Source: Erysipelotrichaceae bacterium UBA6182 (lineage in GTDB: Bacteria; Bacillota_I; Bacilli_A; Erysipelotrichales; Erysipelotrichaceae). From it: a stretch of 8,275 bases of DNA. Position 1 is the first letter of the stretch; every line of letters begins with the position of its first letter. The notes under the pieces are model-generated. The model had not been told where the DNA came from. It ran no database searches and saw nothing but the letters and a program-made list of their open reading frames with translations. Positions 1 to 5,287 of the stretch are shown here, piece after piece. Where the stretch lies: assembly GCA_002422065.1 (NCBI GenBank), contig DITO01000282.1:841-9115 (forward strand), given 5' to 3'. The position numbers and the translations under genes were made by a program.

Positions 1-435
1 TCTTAAATCTTCTATACTTGACATTACACTATCTTTAGTTTTTAATAGTGTTTCAACTTCTTGATTGGTTCTTGATACTTTGTCAATGTTTTTAGCTTCT
101 AACCTCTCATAATCTGCTATTTTATCCTCATAAGAGAATGAATCTTCTAGCAATTTATTACCTAAGCTCATTATTCTGTCCTCATAATCACTTATTTGGT
201 GTGCTAATTGCTCTAATTGAATATTTAATACTTCTTTTTTGTCATCAACTATCTTTTTATAAGAATCATAACCTTTATCTAGTCTAAAATACTCATCTCT
301 TTCCTTATTAAGTGATTCACTTAAGGAAGCATAGTCTATCTTTAATTGTTCCAATTTTTCACTCCAAATCTTAAATTCATCTACCTTATCAAAGATGTTT
401 TTAGCTATTTTAGATTTTTGTTGAGTTGGATTCAT
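1..435 (-). CDS. Coiled-coil protein, 3'-partial at the left edge
   Basis: From ATG 435 the frame is open for 145 codons to the window edge with no stop. The protein starts MNPTQQKSKIAKNIFDKVDE and is almost wholly charged and helical, with Leu, Ile and Tyr spaced as heptads (WSEKLEQLKIDYASLSESLN, VLNIQLEQLAHQISDYEDRI, IADYERLEAKNIDKVSRTNQ). It lacks cysteine, signal peptide or membrane segments. It begins 1 nt after the stop of the 54-residue gene (TAATATG), without a Shine-Dalgarno site. Possible roles include a fibre shaft, an internal or ejection protein, or an assembly factor; the visible part cannot separate these, and the C-terminal part lies outside the window. Confidence 0.75.
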   Translation of the reverse strand, partial: MNPTQQKSKIAKNIFDKVDEFKIWSEKLEQLKIDYASLSESLNKERDEYFRLDKGYDSYKKIVDDKKEVLNIQLEQLAHQISDYEDRIMSLGNKLLEDSFSYEDKIADYERLEAKNIDKVSRTNQEVETLLKTKDSVMSSIEDLR

Positions 436-436
436 A

Positions 437-601
437 TTAGTTTAATGCTACCCAATCACCTGTTGTCAATCCTTTTGAGATATAAACAGTTGGAGTGTCA
501 GTTTTAACGTAAATATCACCAATCCATCTTGGTGTTATTGTGTTTGCTGCTGCTGTACCAGATTGAGGTCTAGATTCTTGTTGTATTGTTTCGAATGGCA
601 T
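437..601 (-). CDS. 54-residue virion-like protein with fibre-tip motif
   Basis: This short gene reads from ATG 601 to TAA 437. The protein begins MPFETIQQESRPQSGTAAAN and ends in TGDWVALN. Residues 24-51 have the pattern P-x-W-I-G-D-I-Y-V, then V-Y-I-S, then G-D-W-V. The same Gly-hydrophobic-Tyr, Tyr-Ile, Asp-Trp arrangement closes the 350-residue protein, and is common at the ends of phage fibres. It is one of few genes here with a good ribosome site, AGGAG 9 nt before ATG. It is joined to both neighbours by TAATATG, so it is probably co-translated. It is likely a small virion or fibre-associated protein; the precise place is unknown. Confidence 0.68.
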   Translation of the reverse strand: MPFETIQQESRPQSGTAAANTITPRWIGDIYVKTDTPTVYISKGLTTGDWVALN

Positions 602-602
602 A

Positions 603-1025
603 TTAATTTACTCCTAAGATTGCTGTTATTCCCATAACTGAACTGGTCATTGTACCTGTTCCTTTAGCAGAAACTCTTACATATCTGTCATTCATTGGGA
701 TAGCAATTCTGTAATTACCTGATGCTGTTATTGTATGCTCAGCGATACTATCAGTAATTGTACCACCTGCAATTAACATAGCAGATTCTTGATAAAATGT
801 TGAATTATCAGGACTAAATTCTACCTTAAATTCTGCACTTGTTAAAGAACCTTTTGTAAATGTTACGTACAATATTAATTGATTATACTCATTTACTTTC
901 GCTTTCTCTGCTGGTGCTGCAACACTTGATGTTTCAGCTCCTAATACGTTACCCGCTACATAAGCATCAGTTAATATTGCCGATGTTCTTATTGTTACTG
1001 GTTGTTTGTAATCTACAAATGTCAT
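603..1025 (-). CDS. Beta-rich small virion protein
   Basis: This 140-residue protein is not a named family to me. Its residues alternate polar and hydrophobic in the manner of a beta-sandwich: NQLILYVTFTKGSLTSAEFK (48-67), VEFSPDNSTFYQES, then GNYRIAIPMNDRYVRVSAKG (103-122) and TMTSSVMGITAILGV. The strand content, the Gly/Thr turns and its place after the capsid and fibre-like genes suggest a virion structural part such as a head fibre or surface domain. It has no cysteine and no signal peptide. It starts behind an AT-only leader of about 20 bases with no Shine-Dalgarno site. Its stop is joined to the next gene as TAATATG. The structural role is inferred. Confidence 0.6.
   Translation of the reverse strand: MTFVDYKQPVTIRTSAILTDAYVAGNVLGAETSSVAAPAEKAKVNEYNQLILYVTFTKGSLTSAEFKVEFSPDNSTFYQESAMLIAGGTITDSIAEHTITASGNYRIAIPMNDRYVRVSAKGTGTMTSSVMGITAILGVN
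611..615 (-). promoter_or_regulatory. Ribosome binding site of the 54-residue gene
   Basis: AGGAG lies 9 nt upstream of ATG 601 and within the last codons of the previous gene. It is notable because most other starts in the window have no Shine-Dalgarno sequence, and it supports the small reading frame. It may be coincidental, since it also encodes Gly-Val near the protein end. Confidence 0.5.
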
Positions 1026-1051
1026 ATTATTTTTTATTATTATTATTTCTA

Positions 1052-1079
1052 TAAGAAACAGGGATTAACCTGTTCCCTA
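1052..1079 (-). promoter_or_regulatory. Hairpin between the 350- and 140-residue genes
   Basis: On the minus strand TAGGGAACAGG (1079-1069) pairs with CCTGTTTCTTA (1062-1052) across the loop TTAATC, giving 11 bp with two G-U pairs. Those two pairs would be mismatches in plus-strand RNA, so the structure belongs to the transcribed strand. The downstream arm is pyrimidine-rich but no true U-run follows; partial termination or mRNA protection are both possible. It ends 26 nt before the next ATG. Confidence 0.55.
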
Positions 1080-1096
1080 AGAAACAACTAATTAGA

Positions 1097-2149
1097 TTAA
1101 TCAGATGCTTGAGTTACTACTCTTTCCCAATCTGTATCACCAGGAGTATTTATAACCTTAATATAAGTATAAGGTTTTGTTGTTGCGACTGCGCCTACTC
1201 CAATATACATTGAACCAAGAGGAGCTGTATCACCAACTTGAGCCCTTACTGCTGCTCTTGTTGCTGCTGTTCCAGTGAACACTTTGGCTCCTGAAGATAA
1301 TGTCATTTCAGAAAGTGGACTTCCAGTAATTCTGATACCACTTGTTACGACTGCACCTGCATCAACTGCTATTGCTAATCCAGCATCAAGACAAGTAACG
1401 TCTGGGTAAATCTCAATCATTACACCATCGAATTGTCCTGTTACTGTTGCTGCTCCCTCAACGTGGAAATGTCCTGCATTGATAGTTGAAGCCGTAAAAG
1501 CATCAGTATTAACATCAGCCTTTGCCGATAAGGCACTCATTGCTGTTATTGCACCTGTTCCTGCGTGAGAAATCCAAGGTTGTGATGCGTATGCTTGTGA
1601 AGCTACACCAGATAAGATGTAAGCTCTAGGAGCATCTGCAACCAATGTTAAGTCTGAATCTCCTGCACCACTTACTGCAACCTTAGTATATCTACCCAAT
1701 AAGTCATCACAATCACCTGCACCTGCAGAATGAAGAATGTTTACTGTATCAACAGCTACTGTTGCACCAGGGTTAGTGTTAAGAACTTGTGGCACTGCTA
1801 TTGAACCAATGTTCATCAATCCAACACCAGTTGTTGTCTTATCATAAATTAATTTTATGTAAGTAGCTGGAGTTGTTGTAGTAGTTCCTAATGTTTCAGC
1901 AATGTTATCTAGCTTTGCTTCAGAAACACTACTGTCTAGCTGTGTGAATGTACAAGATGATGCTGTTCCTGTGTTAGTGTATGTTCCACCTGTTGTTGTA
2001 TTTATTAAGACACAACCGATTGCATATCCTGCGACAGCACTAGGAATATTTCCTGTAGTTGCTTTAACAAGGATAGCATTGTTTGTTGCATCAGTTAATG
2101 CTACATCAACTGTGGCACTCTTTGCTGCGAAAAAATTTGAACCTGCCAT
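1097..2149 (-). CDS. Beta-rich virion protein, possible head fibre
   Basis: This 350-residue protein is rich in Ala, Thr, Gly and Val and almost free of long helices, typical of phage surface proteins. Residues 40-70 (YAIGCVLINTTTGGTYTNTG) resemble a short beta module. Residues 95-320 contain repeating strand and turn patterns (VAVDTVNILHSAGAG, FHVEGAATVTGQFDGVMIEI, SGIRITGSPLSEMTLSSGAK) that could form a beta-helix or stacked sandwich. The C-terminus, APLGSMYIG to YTYIKVINTPGDTDWERV, looks like the P-G-x-hydrophobic-Y...Y-hydrophobic-K...W motif at the ends of many trimeric fibre proteins. It is directly downstream of the capsid gene and shares its type of leader, so abundant expression is plausible. 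I infer a virion surface role; the receptor or partner is unknown. Confidence 0.6.
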   Translation of the reverse strand: MAGSNFFAAKSATVDVALTDATNNAILVKATTGNIPSAVAGYAIGCVLINTTTGGTYTNTGTASSCTFTQLDSSVSEAKLDNIAETLGTTTTTPATYIKLIYDKTTTGVGLMNIGSIAVPQVLNTNPGATVAVDTVNILHSAGAGDCDDLLGRYTKVAVSGAGDSDLTLVADAPRAYILSGVASQAYASQPWISHAGTGAITAMSALSAKADVNTDAFTASTINAGHFHVEGAATVTGQFDGVMIEIYPDVTCLDAGLAIAVDAGAVVTSGIRITGSPLSEMTLSSGAKVFTGTAATRAAVRAQVGDTAPLGSMYIGVGAVATTKPYTYIKVINTPGDTDWERVVTQASD

Positions 2150-2172
2150 ATTTTTGTTTTCTTTTAATTATC
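2150..2172 (-). promoter_or_regulatory. A-rich translation leader of the 350-residue gene
   Basis: The leader reads GATAATTAAAAGAAAACAAA then AAT and then ATGGC. Apart from one substitution and a two-base insertion it equals the leader of the decoration gene. No Shine-Dalgarno site is present, so this shared sequence probably sets initiation. Confidence 0.55.
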
Positions 2173-2196
2173 GAGGGTTTTTAGATTGGAACCCTC
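2173..2196 (-). promoter_or_regulatory. Hairpin in the gap after the capsid gene
   Basis: On the minus strand GAGGGTT (2196-2190) pairs with AACCCTC (2179-2173) across a 10-base loop, a perfect 7-bp stem. It lies 22 nt beyond the capsid stop and ends 23 nt before the next ATG. No U-run follows, only GATAATTAAAAG, so rho-independent termination is unlikely. It may stabilise the 3' end of capsid mRNA or mark a processing site. Confidence 0.55.
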
Positions 2197-2218
2197 AAAC
2201 CAATGTTCTGTGCTATGA

Positions 2219-3151
2219 CTAGGCAGCACCTGTTGAACCAACGATACCAATGTAGTTAATAGCTCCAAATACTTCTCTGAATTCAGCCTTGTAGATGTAG
2301 TTATTGTTTCTTTGATATTCGTAAGATACTAAGTCAGTTGTAATAGCTTGTCTTACCCATCTATTTACACTGTGGTTGCTTGATAATAAGAACCAAGCTG
2401 TGTCAGAACCACCTGCTGCTGCTCCTAAGAATGGAGATTGGTAAACTCTAATACCATATTTACTTGAGTAAACATTCATATTATTGTTTGCTGTGTCAGC
2501 TAGTAACACACTTTCTACTATTTCACAAGCAGTCTTGAATAATGCTACTGGAACTAGAAGTGCATTTGGAATACATCCTCTAATTGTACCATCTTCAGCT
2601 TTTTGTTCCATTAAAGCAACGATTGCTGTATTTAATGAAGTTGTTGATAATGCTGCTGTTAATTTGTTGTCCACTGTTACACCACTAATAGTTGTGTGAG
2701 TGTCAGAAATTAAAGTTGCAGAATCTGCTGTGTATGTGCTTGTGAAAGCATTTCTATAAATTTCAAATCCTTTCTTTTCTCTTGTTAGCTTTCCTGTTTC
2801 AGCCATATCTCTTACCATCATTTCGTATGTGTTGTGAATATCATCATCGAATAGATTTTTAGAAATATCAACTGATTTAGCAAAGTTTAAAACACTGAAA
2901 GTGATTAAGTTAGTTGAACGAGGTGTACCAGATGCTACATCTTCTTCTTCAGCTCTTTCGTCCCAGTATCCTACACCCTTGAAAGTTTCCATAATTACTG
3001 CACCTCTGTCGATAGTATTTTGTTTAAATATATCTGATGTTGCAGTTGTTGCTAATCCTGGCTTGTTTTCGAATTGAAACTCTTGCATAAATACTTCGTC
3101 TAAACGAGTTTTAATCAAGTTAGGATTAAGATTTCCGCTAAATGTTGCCAT
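2219..3151 (-). CDS. Major capsid protein (HK97 fold)
   Basis: This 310-residue protein should be the main shell subunit. The N-terminal arm (1-40) is followed by a probable E-loop (about 45-75, ETFKGVGYWDERAEEEDVAS). A spine helix spans about 105-137 (HNTYEMMVRDMAETGKLTRE then KKGFEIYRNAF). The C-terminal A and P domains include PNALLVPVALFKTACEIVES (195-214), YGIRVYQSPFL (232-242) and the closing strands EFREVFGAINYIGIV (290-304). The length and the LLVP...VY.SP pattern resemble Mu gpT-like and related HK97-fold capsids. There is no long N-terminal delta domain, which fits a separate scaffold protein. It ends with TAG, unlike the other complete genes here, which use TAA. A hairpin follows 23 nt after the stop. 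No protease gene is adjacent, so maturation by cleavage is not indicated. Confidence 0.87.
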   Translation of the reverse strand: MATFSGNLNPNLIKTRLDEVFMQEFQFENKPGLATTATSDIFKQNTIDRGAVIMETFKGVGYWDERAEEEDVASGTPRSTNLITFSVLNFAKSVDISKNLFDDDIHNTYEMMVRDMAETGKLTREKKGFEIYRNAFTSTYTADSATLISDTHTTISGVTVDNKLTAALSTTSLNTAIVALMEQKAEDGTIRGCIPNALLVPVALFKTACEIVESVLLADTANNNMNVYSSKYGIRVYQSPFLGAAAGGSDTAWFLLSSNHSVNRWVRQAITTDLVSYEYQRNNNYIYKAEFREVFGAINYIGIVGSTGAA

Positions 3152-3176
3152 ATTTTTTTATCTTAATTTATTATCC
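3152..3176 (-). promoter_or_regulatory. A-rich leader of the capsid gene
   Basis: The bases GGATAATAAATTAAG, then ATAAAAAAAT, lead directly into ATGGC. There is no Shine-Dalgarno motif at a working distance. The GATAAT start, A-run and ATGGC junction match the leaders of the decoration and 350-residue genes, with an altered middle. Confidence 0.4.
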
Positions 3177-3185
3177 TTATATTAC

Positions 3186-3680
3186 TTACGCTACTGGTCC
3201 TTGAACTGCACTTGGTCTAATAATGAAGTAAACTTCTTGAGTTAATGGGTCACCACCAACTATTTGTAAGCCACTTGTTGCTGTGTCTCCAGCATTTTCA
3301 TCTACTGTGAAAGTAGTTGAAGTTAAATCGAACAATACTCTGTCATTCTCTAATGCAGCAATTTCAGATGCTGTGTCAAAGTTTGCAGCAGTAGTTGCCT
3401 TACAAGCATAAATGATACCAGGTAATGGTTGATATACTTCAACTGTACCTACTGCGGCTGCAGTGTGGGTAGCATCAGATTGAGTTATACCAATAACTTG
3501 AGTAGTTGTACCGATTACTGGTTCGTTGTCAGCTAATTGTATTACATCAACTGCACCTGCGGCACTCAACTTAACTGGTTCTCCTGCATATATTGCAGTT
3601 GCACTAGCAGCTGTTTGCTTGGTAATAGTTGGAACACTATTGTAAGGGTTGTATTGAATTCTTACGTCTCCTTTTGCCAT
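3186..3680 (-). CDS. Probable head decoration protein
   Basis: This 164-residue protein begins MAKGDVRIQYNPYNSVPTIT and is rich in Thr, Ala, Val and Gly with predicted beta strands. Segments such as IYAGEPVKL (31-39), EPVIGTTTQVIGIT and TVEVYQPLPGIIYACKA look like the small beta-barrel proteins that stud phage heads, and it ends in VYFIIRPSAVQGPVA. It has no signal peptide or membrane segment. It lies immediately before the capsid gene, the same order as gpD before gpE in phage lambda. A structural, high-copy role is likely; the decoration label is inferred from size, composition and position, without a catalytic or diagnostic motif. A minor head or head-closure protein is the main alternative. 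Confidence 0.6.
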   Translation of the reverse strand: MAKGDVRIQYNPYNSVPTITKQTAASATAIYAGEPVKLSAAGAVDVIQLADNEPVIGTTTQVIGITQSDATHTAAAVGTVEVYQPLPGIIYACKATTAANFDTASEIAALENDRVLFDLTSTTFTVDENAGDTATSGLQIVGGDPLTQEVYFIIRPSAVQGPVA

Positions 3681-3701
3681 ATTTGTTTTATTTTAATTAT
3701 C
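3681..3701 (-). promoter_or_regulatory. A-rich translation leader of the decoration gene
   Basis: The leader reads GATAATTAAAATAAAACAAA followed by T and then ATGGC, and overlaps the scaffold stop codon. It has no Shine-Dalgarno sequence. Nearly the same sequence precedes the 350-residue virion gene, and a related one precedes the capsid gene, so it is probably a translation-initiation element. Confidence 0.55.
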
Positions 3702-4395
3702 TTTTTACTTGAGTGAAATCAACTGTTTTAGGGTCAATTCCGTGTTTTCTACAAAATGCTATATCAGCTTCGCTTAGAGTAGGAATCTTAGTTGGCTTTT
3801 CGTGTATTTGGTTATTACCAACACTTGAATTCTGTATAGAATTTTTTGCCTTAATTGCCTCAACCATTTCTTTTCTTTCTTTTAAGAATTTAGATTGGTT
3901 GGCTATTAAGTAAGCCTTATTCAAATCCTCTTTTATCGCTTCTCTTGATAAACCACTTTGCTTGATAGAATTTTCGTAATGTAATTTGATTAACTTCTTC
4001 TCATCTTCATTTGAAGATAGGTTAGAAAGTTCTTCGTTAATTACGTCTCCCATCAATTCTTTTACCATCTCTGCTCTTGAGGCAACTAGTGCTTCTTGAA
4101 CTTTATTGGCAATCTTTGAGTCAATATCTTCCTCAGAATCTACTGTCTCATCTACAAAAGCAAATTCATCCTTAGGTTCTTCTTTCTTAGTCTTAAGCTC
4201 AACAATTTTATGCTCAGCTTTTTCTAAGTTGGCAGATACCTTTTCTAATTCTGCTTTGTAATCGACTTCATCCACAGGAGCTTGTGAATTGGTGTCACCA
4301 TCTGTTTCGACTCCTTTGTTTGTTTCATCAACTGGAGCTTGTTGAATATCTGTTGTCTCAGATTCTGTTTCGACTCCTTTTATGTCTTTAGACAT
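3697..4395 (-). CDS. Probable head scaffolding protein
   Basis: A scaffold fills the prohead and guides capsid protein into a closed shell, then leaves. From ATG 4395 the product is 232 residues, acidic and rich in Glu, Lys, Asp and Ser, with little hydrophobic core. Near the N-terminus is a tandem repeat (KGVETESETTDIQQAPVDE, then KGVETDGDTNSQAPVDE). A coiled-coil segment follows (DYKAELEKVSANLEKAEHKI) and then long helices up to about residue 190. A proline-linked C-terminal tail, LSEADIAFCRKHGIDPKTVD then FTQVKR, resembles the short capsid-binding helices at the ends of known scaffolds. Its place between portal and capsid genes supports the role. An in-frame GTG at 4488 would add 31 mostly hydrophobic residues (IIGSIWSALLPIKLIRLKC); I reject it because that stretch is unlike a scaffold and lies in a structured leader. 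Assignment is by composition and position. Confidence 0.72.
   Translation of the reverse strand: MSKDIKGVETESETTDIQQAPVDETNKGVETDGDTNSQAPVDEVDYKAELEKVSANLEKAEHKIVELKTKKEEPKDEFAFVDETVDSEEDIDSKIANKVQEALVASRAEMVKELMGDVINEELSNLSSNEDEKKLIKLHYENSIKQSGLSREAIKEDLNKAYLIANQSKFLKERKEMVEAIKAKNSIQNSSVGNNQIHEKPTKIPTLSEADIAFCRKHGIDPKTVDFTQVKR
4301..4380 (-). repeat. Two-copy in-frame repeat in the scaffold gene
   Basis: The 17-base sequence AAAGGAGTCGAAACAGA (minus strand) occurs exactly at 4380-4364 and again at 4317-4301. The offset is 63 nt, or 21 codons. The similarity continues at protein level through QAPVDE in both copies, with a two-residue gap in the second copy. This looks like a recent tandem duplication in the disordered acidic N-terminal part of the protein. 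Confidence 0.85.
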
Positions 4396-4499
4396 TTTAT
4401 TAAATAGATATAAGGCCTCTATCTGGCACTTCAGCCTTATGAGCTTTATAGGAAGCAATGCCGACCAAATGCTCCCTATAATGCCCACAAGGGCACTTA
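4396..4499 (-). ncRNA. Candidate structured leader RNA upstream of the scaffold gene
   Basis: This 104-nt stretch between the 110-residue gene and the scaffold ATG folds on the minus strand into three consecutive hairpins. Hairpin 1 pairs 4497-4491 with 4486-4480 (AGTGCCC with GGGCATT, loop TTGT). Hairpin 2 pairs 4480-4470 with 4457-4447 (TATAGGGAGCA with TGCTTCCTATA, 11 bp with one G-U, loop of 12). Hairpin 3 pairs 4440-4433 with 4417-4410 (ATAAGGCT with GGCCTTAT, 8 bp with one G-U). The loops of hairpins 2 and 3 can pair (GGCATT at 4462-4457, extending one base into the stem, with AGTGCC at 4430-4425, or TTTGGT with GCCAGA). It is more GC-rich than its surroundings and has no U-tract, so it is not a simple terminator. 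It matches no RNA class I know. It may control scaffold translation. A GTG at 4488 could alternatively make it coding. Confidence 0.5.
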
Positions 4500-4832
4500 T
4501 TATTTTAAACTTGCTAACTTACTTAACTTCTTTTCAATTAAATCTACAACCAATAAGATAACTTTACCAAATATCATATCATCAATATCTTTTGACTTCT
4601 CATACATTGTTTGATTGGCTATTTGTTTAAGCTCTCTTGATATTAATTGCCAGGTATACATCTCTTGTATTACTTTGGCACCATTACATATTTCTTTTAC
4701 ATCTCTGACAGATAATGGTTTCTTACCTAAATAAAGTGTCTGCCCATCGTGATGAAGTATATCCTCATCAGTCACACCATTAAACAGATGTTTCACTAGG
4801 TAATTCAGAATCTTTATCTTTATCTTGTTCAT
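4500..4832 (-). CDS. Uncharacterised 110-residue helical protein
   Basis: I do not recognise this family. The protein starts with a basic hydrophobic stretch (MNKIKIKILNYLVKHLF), then VTDEDILHHDGQTLYLGKKP at 20-39, which looks like a short beta hairpin. The helical part follows from about 41 to 108 (SVRDVKEICNGAKVIQEMY, and DDMIFGKVILLVVDLIEKKL near the end). The final helix is strongly hydrophobic but contains charged residues, so it is more likely packed in an oligomer than in a membrane. Its ATG lies inside the preceding gene and the two frames overlap by 53 nt. That arrangement implies translational coupling and possibly a fixed ratio or complex of the two products. It precedes the scaffold leader. 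A head-assembly role is inferred from position only. Confidence 0.8.
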   Translation of the reverse strand: MNKIKIKILNYLVKHLFNGVTDEDILHHDGQTLYLGKKPLSVRDVKEICNGAKVIQEMYTWQLISRELKQIANQTMYEKSKDIDDMIFGKVILLVVDLIEKKLSKLASLK

Positions 4833-5283
4833 TTGCCGTAAAATTTAATTTTAATTCACTCAATGGTCTCTTTATTTGCTCTAATATTATCTTATTATCG
4901 ATAATTTTTTCTATTGTATCTAAGACCTTTACTGCATCATACACTGAATAATCTTTGAACACATCTAAAGTAAACTCTGTAATATCTCTTTCGTTTTGCT
5001 CTTTGATGTTTTCTGTTAAGAGTCCTAATTCATTTACTTTGAATGACGTTCTCTTACTCATAAAGGCGTTATCAATATATCCACATAATGATTGTAAGAA
5101 TAGTTGTGTCCATCTTACTCCTTTATCTTCACCTTTTTCTTCAATGAGTTTGATTATTCTATTTGCATCATCATTCGCTTTCTTTACTTTCTCCTTTAAT
5201 TCTGCAAATTCTTTTTCTTGCTCAGCTTTTTGTTCAGGTGTTAATTCTTTTGTTTCTTTAGTTGTGTCGGTTTCGTTTGTCAT
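4780..5283 (-). CDS. Uncharacterised charged helical protein between portal and scaffold
   Basis: I do not recognise this 167-residue protein. Residues 1-50 are very rich in Glu and Lys (for example LTPEQKAEQEKEFAELKEKV) and predict a coiled coil. Residues 55-150 are a more mixed helical domain with WTQLFLQSLCGYIDNAF and a run of Ile, Leu and Asp (VLDTIEKIIDNKIILEQIKR). The last 20 residues are acidic and polar. There is no signal peptide or membrane segment. It begins 4 nt after the portal stop with no Shine-Dalgarno site, so coupled translation is likely, and its last 53 nt overlap the next gene in another frame. The position suggests a head-assembly role, such as a packaging or scaffold accessory factor, but this is inference from context only. 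The reading frame itself is convincing. Confidence 0.8.
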   Translation of the reverse strand: MTNETDTTKETKELTPEQKAEQEKEFAELKEKVKKANDDANRIIKLIEEKGEDKGVRWTQLFLQSLCGYIDNAFMSKRTSFKVNELGLLTENIKEQNERDITEFTLDVFKDYSVYDAVKVLDTIEKIIDNKIILEQIKRPLSELKLNFTANEQDKDKDSELPSETSV

Positions 5284-5287
5284 AGTA

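Noticed and set aside
1031..1046. ATT microsatellite-like run (TTTTTATTATTATTATT)
   Set aside because: It is only a few units long in an AT-rich leader and needs no special explanation.
4482..4497. Rho-independent terminator after the 110-residue gene
   Set aside because: The stem is short and followed by TATAGGGAG with no U-run, and the operon clearly continues.
4410..4499. A tRNA gene (CTCATAA resembles a Met anticodon loop)
   Set aside because: The flanking bases do not form an anticodon stem, and no 7-bp acceptor stem or T-arm with GGTTCGAATCC-like sequence is present.
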